Source of the DNA: an uncultured Streptococcus sp.
GTDB lineage: Bacteria; Bacillota; Bacilli; Lactobacillales; Aerococcaceae
Reading direction: 5' to 3'
Length of the DNA stretch: 11,325 nucleotides
Assembly: GCA_916050055.1 (NCBI GenBank)
Contig: CAJZJY010000022.1
Coordinates: 1-11,325, forward strand
Shown: positions 6,483 to 11,325 of the stretch, piece after piece
How positions within the stretch are numbered: the first letter of the stretch is position 1
Layout: the number at the start of each line of letters is the position of its first letter
The notes under the pieces: generated by a model
What the model was told of the DNA's origin: nothing
Seen by the model: only the letters and a program-made list of their open reading frames with translations
Databases searched by the model: none
Translations under genes and position numbers: made by a program

Positions 6483-7333
6483 TAGCGGCCTCCAAGATTC
6501 CGGACACATCTAAATCCTAGATGGCTAGATGTTGAGTCCCACAATGCTCCATTACGAGCGGCTACACGATACCTGTTGCAGTAAGAACAATGGCATAAGA
6601 AGGAACCGCCGCGAATCGCATATTCGTATTCAAAATTAATGGGTTTCGAGGCGTCTTCTTCGATTTCTTCAAACGGAATTCCGCGATGATTACAGCACCA
6701 TTCCCAGACATTCCCAATCATTTGATAGAGACCAAATCCGTTTGGCTCGAAGCTCTTCACAGGCGCCGTTCCTAAAAAGCCGTCTGCCTTCGTATTCGTA
6801 TTAGGGAAATCTCCTTGCCAAGTATTGGCATGAAACTCTCCGTCTTCTTCGAGGTCATCTCCCCATGGAAACTGCGTGGTTGTCCCACCACGTGCTGCGT
6901 ATTCCCATTGCGTTTCTGTCGGCAATTTCACCTTTGCCCAATCACAATAGGCTAGTGCATCCTGCAAAGATACGTGTACCACCGGATGGTCCATCACCTC
7001 ATCAATGGAAGACTCGGGCCCTGTGGGATGATTCCAACAAGCTCCGGGCACTAGAAGCCACCAAGGTGATCCTGATACATGTGCATACTCTTCTCTTTTT
7101 TCTGACTCCACGAATAGGTGAAACACATAAGAATCTCCTATCGTTTCTGCCGTTGTGGTATAACCTGTCGCATCTATAAAGGCTTTAAACTCACGATTCG
7201 TCACGGTCGTATCCGCGATTTCAAACGCAAGTACCTTTTTCATGACTGGTGGTGCCTCATGGTCTTCGATAAAGCCTTGGCCAAGAGAATCTCCCATTTG
7301 AAAGATGCCAGATTTTAAAGGCACAAAATTCAT
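6482..7333 (-). CDS. Formylglycine-generating enzyme (sulfatase-activating), FGE-sulfatase domain
   Basis: This is a 283-residue single-domain FGE-type protein, which oxidises the cysteine of C-x-P-x-R sulfatases to formylglycine using O2 and copper(I). Family motifs are LKSGIFQMGD (6-15), LPTETQWEYAARGG (137-150), FPWGDD (155-160), NGFGLYQMIGNVWEW (198-212), RGGSF (241-245) and LGFRC (272-276). The active-site segment CHCSYC carries C247 and C252, spaced as the copper-binding cysteine pair of human FGE (C-x4-C in CHRSYC). This makes it a true FGE rather than one of the many FGE-fold proteins lacking the cysteines. An extra cysteine (C249) sits between them. There is no signal peptide, so it acts in the cytosol. 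The start lies one base after the sulfatase stop (TAGTATG), with AGAGAGG about 8 bases upstream, and its stop overlaps the exporter start. Its partner is presumably the adjacent sulfatase. Confidence 0.92.
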   Translation of the reverse strand: MNFVPLKSGIFQMGDSLGQGFIEDHEAPPVMKKVLAFEIADTTVTNREFKAFIDATGYTTTAETIGDSYVFHLFVESEKREEYAHVSGSPWWLLVPGACWNHPTGPESSIDEVMDHPVVHVSLQDALAYCDWAKVKLPTETQWEYAARGGTTTQFPWGDDLEEDGEFHANTWQGDFPNTNTKADGFLGTAPVKSFEPNGFGLYQMIGNVWEWCCNHRGIPFEEIEEDASKPINFEYEYAIRGGSFLCHCSYCNRYRVAARNGALWDSTSSHLGFRCVRNLGGR

Positions 7334-7334
7334 A

Positions 7335-8798
7335 CTATCGACCTCTCTTTAGAGTGGAAACGATGTGTTCTAACGGAACTTGGTAAAGCTGTCCGTCTCG
7401 CACAAAGCCCTCTTCTCTCTCCTGTAAAATATGTGCGAGTTTTGCTTTGAACTCGTTCACGAGAGAAGTGTACTTTGTTTCCGCAATTAAATTGCATTTC
7501 TCCTCTGGATCTTCTGTCATATGGAAGAGTTGATACTCATCTTTGACAGGGAACCAAATAAATTTCCATTCATCTGTTAAAATATATTGGCTAGAATCCA
7601 CACCTAGACTATGTTCTCCGTGAAATTCGTTTCGCCAACCTGCAAACTCGCCAAATAATAATTGGCGAACGCTCTTACCGTCTGTTTCAACTTTTTCACC
7701 TGTCGCTAGTTCTACAAGTGAAGGGAAAACGTCTTGAATCTTCACTAATTGTGTGACACTCTTCTTCGTCCCCGCGATTAAGTTACCCGGATCGAAGATA
7801 AATGCTGGAATCTTAATACTTCCTTGGTAAGGATAACCCTTGCGGAATAAATAATGCTCTCCGAGTTGATCTCCGTGGTCACTCACAAACCAGAAGATGG
7901 TATTTTCGAGTAAATCAAATTCTTCAACGGCCGTTAAGAAGCGACTTAATTGATTATCGATATGCGTGATTAAGCCGTAATACGCAGCCAACATTCTCTT
8001 TTGTGCATCCGCTGGAATTTTCCCACGTTTAGCATAAAGACTTGGAATCTTCTCTTCGAGTTCTTCCCAGTTCCCGATATGCAAGTCCGATACATCCCCT
8101 AATTTATCCATGTATAAATCATAGAAATACTTCGGTGGATTGAGCGGCGCATGCGGTTTTTCAAACGACATCTTCAAGAAGAACGGAACGCTTGGGTCAC
8201 GTCTCTTCAAGAAACGAATACTCTCGCTTACAATCCAGTTCGTTGGATGGTATTTTTCAGGAAGTTCAAACGGGCGGACATCCCATGAATTACAGTTTGC
8301 ACCATCATCGATTATATCTGCATCGCTACCGAGTTCTTGCTTAATCCATGCCAAGTAATCGCTCGAATGTTCAAAGGTTTCGCCATACGCTTTATTGTAT
8401 TTACGGTCGACATGTAAGTAGCCATCATGCAAGAGAACATGGTCAAATCCCATACGCTTACGACTTGGATACACATGCATTTTCCCGATACATTCTGTTT
8501 GATAGCCTAAATCCTTGAACGTTTGAGGAAGTGTATTCGTGTAGTTCCAAGGCACTTCATCTTCATATCCCACTCTTCCTGACTTTTCTTGGTCCATCCC
8601 TGTTAAAAGCGCGGCTCTTGCAGGCACACAGCTTGGCACTGGTGAGTAGGCATTTTCAAAGTTATATCCCATGCTGGCCATCATATCTAGCGTTGGTGTC
8701 ACCACTAAGTCATCACTGCGGTTAATAGACAATGCATCCGCACGCATTTGGTCCACTACGATGAGGATGACGTTTGGTTTAGATTGTTTTTGATTCAT
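7335..8798 (-). CDS. Cysteine-type sulfatase (alkaline-phosphatase superfamily), cytosolic
   Basis: This is a 487-residue type I sulfatase. Metal ligands are in NVILIVVDQMRAD (D16, Q17) and FVSDHGDQLGEH (D307, H308). The catalytic signature PSCVPARAALLTG carries C57 in C-x-P-x-R, the residue converted to formylglycine. Other likely active-site residues are K106 and H108 (GKMHVY) and K214 and H216 (SFEKPHAP). There is no signal peptide, lipobox or membrane segment, so the substrate must enter the cell. The ATG at 8798 has GGGGG about 8 bases upstream. It is the first gene of a three-gene unit with its activating enzyme and an exporter. The substrate cannot be read from the sequence: no glycosidase, lyase or sugar transporter is encoded alongside. 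A sulfated sugar or aryl sulfate ester are both possible. The cre-like site before it favours a catabolic, carbohydrate-linked role. Confidence 0.92.
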   Translation of the reverse strand: MNQKQSKPNVILIVVDQMRADALSINRSDDLVVTPTLDMMASMGYNFENAYSPVPSCVPARAALLTGMDQEKSGRVGYEDEVPWNYTNTLPQTFKDLGYQTECIGKMHVYPSRKRMGFDHVLLHDGYLHVDRKYNKAYGETFEHSSDYLAWIKQELGSDADIIDDGANCNSWDVRPFELPEKYHPTNWIVSESIRFLKRRDPSVPFFLKMSFEKPHAPLNPPKYFYDLYMDKLGDVSDLHIGNWEELEEKIPSLYAKRGKIPADAQKRMLAAYYGLITHIDNQLSRFLTAVEEFDLLENTIFWFVSDHGDQLGEHYLFRKGYPYQGSIKIPAFIFDPGNLIAGTKKSVTQLVKIQDVFPSLVELATGEKVETDGKSVRQLLFGEFAGWRNEFHGEHSLGVDSSQYILTDEWKFIWFPVKDEYQLFHMTEDPEEKCNLIAETKYTSLVNEFKAKLAHILQEREEGFVRDGQLYQVPLEHIVSTLKRGR

Positions 8799-8817
8799 AC
8801 TGTTTCCCCCAAAAAAG

Positions 8818-8831
8818 ATAAAACGATTTCA
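8818..8831. promoter_or_regulatory. Candidate cre site (CcpA operator) of the sulfatase operon
   Basis: On the minus strand TGAAATCGTTTTAT matches the cre consensus TGWAANCGNTNWCA at 12 of 14 positions, with a perfect left half and the central CG. The mismatches are the last two bases. It lies 20 bases before the sulfatase start and starts about 7 bases after the -10 box, at the predicted transcription start. CcpA binding there would repress. Without a binding test this remains a motif match. Confidence 0.5.
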
Positions 8832-8837
8832 TCCTTT

Positions 8838-8866
8838 ATTATAACAAAAGAGCCCGTCCATGGACA
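8838..8866 (-). promoter_or_regulatory. Promoter of the sulfatase operon
   Basis: A perfect TATAAT (8838-8843) with an extended -10 TG (TGTTATAAT) lies on the minus strand 40 bases before the sulfatase ATG. The -35 position 17 bases upstream reads TGTCCA and falls inside the stem of the preceding terminator. A strong extended -10 could compensate for the weak -35. Expected transcription start is near 8831. Confidence 0.6.
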
Positions 8867-8875
8867 GGCTCTTTT
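8846..8875 (-). terminator. Terminator of the tmk-yaaQ-holB-yabA cluster
   Basis: Arms AAAAGAGCC (8846-8854) and GGCTCTTTT (8867-8875) enclose GTCC/GGAC with one C-A mismatch and a short AT centre. Read on the minus strand it ends in CTCTTTTGTTAT, and on the plus strand in CTTTTTAG, so it may work both ways. It lies 48 bases after the yabA stop and overlaps the -35 region of the sulfatase promoter. Confidence 0.8.
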
Positions 8876-8922
8876 TAGTACTTTATTGGCTTTTTATATG
8901 ACAATCTTGCTCTTTTCACTCA

Positions 8923-9264
8923 TTAATCTTCGCTATACAAGATTTCTGTACAAAACATACAACTTTCATCGTTTTCTCTACGTTTTCCATAATATAAATT
9001 GCAAATATGGAATCCTTGGTCGTAGATATTTTCTAAGTTGATGATGGATTGGCTTCTTTTTTTCTTTTTAGCCACTTTCTTCGTGTGCGTGTTTGGCTCT
9101 AACTCGTCTAAACGATCTTTCAAGTGACGATTTTCCATCGTTAAATTATGATTCTCTTCGATTACTTTTTGCAACTCTTCAGAAATCTGTTCGAGCTCAT
9201 GTAGTTGCAACAAAGTTTGTTTTGTTAACCGTTCGATTCGATCATACAATTGTCTGTTTGGCAT
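8923..9264 (-). CDS. yabA: Replication initiation control protein YabA
   Basis: This 113-residue protein has the YabA layout. The N-terminal leucine-rich coiled coil (about residues 5-58) mediates tetramerisation. A basic linker (KKVAKKKKR, 62-70) follows. The C-terminal zinc-binding domain has the ligand pattern H87-x-C89 ... C102-x2-C105 (HICNLYYGK...SCMFC). YabA binds DnaA and the sliding clamp DnaN and restrains re-initiation of replication. The ATG at 9264 has a full AGGAGG 7 bases upstream. It follows holB by 16 bases and ends its cluster, with the terminator at 8846-8875 downstream. In B. subtilis and streptococci ricT (yaaT) separates holB and yabA; here it does not. Confidence 0.93.
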   Translation of the reverse strand: MPNRQLYDRIERLTKQTLLQLHELEQISEELQKVIEENHNLTMENRHLKDRLDELEPNTHTKKVAKKKKRSQSIINLENIYDQGFHICNLYYGKRRENDESCMFCTEILYSED

Positions 9265-9280
9265 TCACGCACCTCCTATC

Positions 9281-10240
9281 TTATTTTGGGATTTTTAACA
9301 CCCATTGTTCTAATACTGCTTGAACTCCAACGTTGGCACTTACTTTAGCAATGGCGTTGGTCATTTTTTCATGTTCTTTTATCCATTCACTCACGGTAAG
9401 ATGTCTTGCAAAACTCTTCATCGTTGCGAGTTTATCGCTTTGAATAACGGCTCCTTCGACACCTCGTGCATACAGCAAGGCATCACGGATGTAAATTTGT
9501 AATAGAGTTAAAAACAGCTCGCTATCAGCTTTTGTCGCTAAGAGTGGCATCACTTGAGACTGAATCGTCACAAAGGCCATCGCACGATTCGTAAATACAC
9601 GGACAAACCAATTCCAGCTTTCTTGACGAAGCTGTCCAAAGCTTTCACTCTCAAGCATCTCTACCGCTTGGTCACTATTATTCGTCAGTTGAGATAATAA
9701 TTGCGCCGTTGCATTCGGTACTCCTCGTTCTTTCAGCGTAGAAACAATATTTTCTCCTGCATCTGATTGGAAACGAATAATCTGACAGCGCGATTGAATT
9801 GTAATCAGAACCTTGCTCAGTTGCTCTGTTAGAAGAATGAAATGAATATTTCCCGTGGGTTCTTCTAAAAACTTCAACAAGCTATTCGCAGCGCCTTGAG
9901 TCAATGTATCGACTGCATGAATCACACAAACAATCGCACTCGACTCCATCGCTGTTTTCGTTAACTGTGATTTCAGCGTACGAATTTGGTCCACCTTTAC
10001 CGTTGTTCCTTCAGGTTCTACCACGATAAAATCTGGGAAATTCCCATGGTCAATCCGTGTGCAGTGTTCACACACACCACAAGCAGGCTCGCCTTTTGTT
10101 CGCTTCGTACAGTTCAGCATCTTTGCGATTTCTTTGGCCATCTCCGCTTTCCCAATTCCCTTTGCCCCTTCGAACAAATACGCATGGCTCAGCTGACCAT
10201 TATCGATGGCACGAATAAATGCTTCTTGCATCTTTTCCAT
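9281..10240 (-). CDS. holB: DNA polymerase III subunit delta' (HolB)
   Basis: This is a 319-residue clamp-loader delta' subunit. It has SHAYLFEGAKGIGKAEMAKEIA (18-39) with a degenerate P-loop, zinc-binding cysteines C44, C54, C57 and C60 (CTKRTKGEPACGVCEHC), VDQIR (83-87) and the SRC-type LLKFLEEP segment. Delta' is the stator of the clamp loader that places the DnaN ring on DNA. The N-terminus is short: about 17 residues precede SHAYLFEG, where many homologues have around 25-30. An in-frame TAG lies 8 codons upstream with no start between, so the ATG at 10240 (or 10231) is the only choice. The start has no clear Shine-Dalgarno sequence and lies 1 base after the yaaQ stop (TAAGATG), so it probably depends on reinitiation by ribosomes finishing yaaQ. 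Confidence 0.93.
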   Translation of the reverse strand: MEKMQEAFIRAIDNGQLSHAYLFEGAKGIGKAEMAKEIAKMLNCTKRTKGEPACGVCEHCTRIDHGNFPDFIVVEPEGTTVKVDQIRTLKSQLTKTAMESSAIVCVIHAVDTLTQGAANSLLKFLEEPTGNIHFILLTEQLSKVLITIQSRCQIIRFQSDAGENIVSTLKERGVPNATAQLLSQLTNNSDQAVEMLESESFGQLRQESWNWFVRVFTNRAMAFVTIQSQVMPLLATKADSELFLTLLQIYIRDALLYARGVEGAVIQSDKLATMKSFARHLTVSEWIKEHEKMTNAIAKVSANVGVQAVLEQWVLKIPK

Positions 10241-10241
10241 C

Positions 10242-10571
10242 TTAGAAACGGAAGAATGAGTCTACAGGTAATACGAACACTGTAGCTCCACCAACACGAA
10301 TTGGAATTGGAGTTGTTAGCGCGCTATCAAGCATGCTGTCGATATGCACTGGTGGCACCGTCATTTGTTCGCGTGATTGGCAATTTACTTTAATGATTTC
10401 TAATGCTTCTTCTACACGTTCTTCTTCAATCCCGATAATGAAAGTAGTGTTTCCTGCACGTAAGAATCCACCTGTTGTTGATAAACGAGTTGCGCGAATA
10501 TTTGCTTGTGCAAACTCATCTCCTAATAAATGTGCATCTTTATCTTGTACAATCGCAATTAATAATTTCAT
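10242..10571 (-). CDS. darA: Cyclic-di-AMP receptor DarA/PstA (YaaQ), PII-like
   Basis: This 109-residue PII-like protein has the YaaQ signature: MKLLIAIVQDKDAHLL, RATRLSTTGGFLRAGNTTFIIGIEEERVEEAL (27-58) and the C-terminal GGATVFVLPVDSFFRF (94-109). YaaQ proteins form trimers that bind cyclic-di-AMP between subunits. The TGGFL/GNTTF loop is the nucleotide-binding region. The downstream target is unknown even in model species. The ATG at 10571 has AGGAG about 9 bases upstream, and that site overlaps the tmk stop (TAGGAG), so the two are coupled. It lies between tmk and holB as in Bacillus and Enterococcus, but yaaR, found after yaaQ in Bacillus, is absent, as expected for Lactobacillales. Confidence 0.94.
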   Translation of the reverse strand: MKLLIAIVQDKDAHLLGDEFAQANIRATRLSTTGGFLRAGNTTFIIGIEEERVEEALEIIKVNCQSREQMTVPPVHIDSMLDSALTTPIPIRVGGATVFVLPVDSFFRF

Positions 10572-10583
10572 GATTTCATTCTC

Positions 10584-11231
10584 CTATTTTGTAAAATATT
10601 TTGGGTAACGTTCCACTAAAACGCGGAAGCACTCTTCCACTACTTCTTCAATGGATTTTGTCGCATCAATCAGTACAATTCTTTCTGGATATTTTTCCAC
10701 TAACTCTAAATATCCATTGCGAACCATCGTATGGAAACTTAAGCCTTCTTGATCTAAGCGGTCAAACTGACGGTTCCCTCTTGCTTTTTGAATTCGTTCC
10801 AAGCCTACTTCAGCCGGCACATCTAAGTAAAGCGTCGTGCTTGGTGATAAACCATCCGTTGCAAAACGATTTAACTGTGCAACTTCTTCTACACCAATCC
10901 CACGAGCAACCCCTTGATAGACCAATGAGCTATCGACAAAACGATCACAAAAAACAATATTCCCTTTTTCTAAGTTCGGTAAGATACGATCTTTCAAATG
11001 TTGACGACGACCCGCAGCATATAAAATCGCTTCTGTTCTCTCATCCATTTCGGTGTTGTTCACATCCAGAATAACCTTTCGAATATCTTCAGCGATGCGG
11101 CTTCCACCAGGTTCTCTTGTTGAAATAATATCCACAAGTGCGTGTTTTTGTAACAAAGGAATCAGTTGGTTGATGACCGTTGTTTTCCCAGCGCCATCAG
11201 GACCTTCCATCGTGATAAACAATCCTTTCAT
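10584..11231 (-). CDS. tmk: Thymidylate kinase
   Basis: This 215-residue thymidylate kinase phosphorylates dTMP to dTDP with ATP. It has the P-loop EGPDGAGKT (9-17), TREPGG (38-43), the DRF motif (96-98) followed by VDSSLVYQG, LYLDVPAEVGLERI (135-148) and a lid with arginines at about 151-158 (RGNRQFDR). Length and motif order are normal. I chose the ATG at 11231. GGGGG lies 5 bases upstream and the protein then begins with MKGLFITMEG, as family members do. Upstream in-frame starts (TTG at 11252, ATG at 11243) would add a poorly conserved extension. It is the first gene of the cluster in this window, with a TATAAT box 32 bases before its start. Confidence 0.94.
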   Translation of the reverse strand: MKGLFITMEGPDGAGKTTVINQLIPLLQKHALVDIISTREPGGSRIAEDIRKVILDVNNTEMDERTEAILYAAGRRQHLKDRILPNLEKGNIVFCDRFVDSSLVYQGVARGIGVEEVAQLNRFATDGLSPSTTLYLDVPAEVGLERIQKARGNRQFDRLDQEGLSFHTMVRNGYLELVEKYPERIVLIDATKSIEEVVEECFRVLVERYPKYFTK

Positions 11232-11262
11232 ATTATCCCCCATTCCTTTCAATTTCTTTTCT

Positions 11263-11291
11263 ATTATACGATATTTTCATCTTTTAATAAA
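11263..11291 (-). promoter_or_regulatory. Probable promoter before tmk
   Basis: A perfect TATAAT lies at 11263-11268 on the minus strand, with a weak TTTATT -35 (11286-11291) at 17-base spacing. This would make tmk the start of a transcript of tmk, darA, holB and yabA. Only 94 bases upstream of the tmk start are visible, so readthrough from an upstream gene cannot be judged. Confidence 0.45.
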
Positions 11292-11325
11292 CCAAATTCC
11301 TATAAGAAATTTCACCAATTTCTCC

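Noticed and set aside
9986..10285. 99-codon plus-strand frame opposite holB
   Set aside because: It is antisense to well-supported holB and yaaQ genes and shows no recognisable family.

Overview
The window looks like chromosomal DNA of an AT-rich Gram-positive bacterium of the order Lactobacillales. A Granulicatella- or Carnobacteriaceae-like organism is my best guess, not a firm call. The reasons are strong AGGAGG/GGGGG ribosome binding sites, TTG and GTG starts backed by such sites, a tmk-yaaQ-holB-yabA replication cluster, a yabB-yazA-rsmI RNA-modification cluster, and an enterococcal-type liaX-liaY-liaZ envelope-stress operon.

Layout from left to right. Bases 2-1046 (+) hold the 3' end of a DUF3290 membrane protein and a complete DUF421/YetF-like membrane protein. 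They end at a palindromic terminator (1053-1093) shared with the convergent liaXYZ operon. Bases 1098-3177 (-) hold liaZ, liaY and liaX (transcribed liaX to liaZ), homologues of B. subtilis yvlBCD. Bases 3178-3616 are a 439-base gene-free stretch. It carries the liaX promoter region, a 188-bp imperfect inverted-repeat element with nested hairpins (3349-3536), and the likely trmN6 promoter. Bases 3617-5566 (+) hold trmN6/yabB, yazA and rsmI as overlapping genes. A strong bidirectional terminator follows (5666-5693). Bases 5697-8798 (-) hold a tight three-gene unit transcribed from the right: a cysteine-type sulfatase, its formylglycine-generating enzyme, and a TauE/SafE-family exporter. Its promoter is packed against the terminator of the upstream cluster and has a cre-like site at the expected transcription start. 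Bases 8923-11231 (-) hold yabA, holB, yaaQ/darA and tmk (transcribed tmk to yabA), with a TATAAT box before tmk.

How the parts fit. The right block supplies dTMP phosphorylation, clamp loading, replication-initiation control and a cyclic-di-AMP receptor. The sulfatase unit reads as a complete cytosolic desulfation module: the enzyme, the activator of its catalytic cysteine, and an export route for the released sulfate or sulfite. It is probably under carbon catabolite control. The trmN6-yazA-rsmI block acts on tRNA and rRNA. liaXYZ is an antimicrobial-peptide/daptomycin response operon in enterococci.

The points most worth following up are the unexplained inverted-repeat element upstream of trmN6, the sulfatase cassette with its cre-like control site, the candidate operators of liaXYZ, and the absence of ricT (yaaT) from between holB and yabA, where it normally sits. 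I saw no CRISPR array, tRNA, rRNA, insertion sequence or phage gene.
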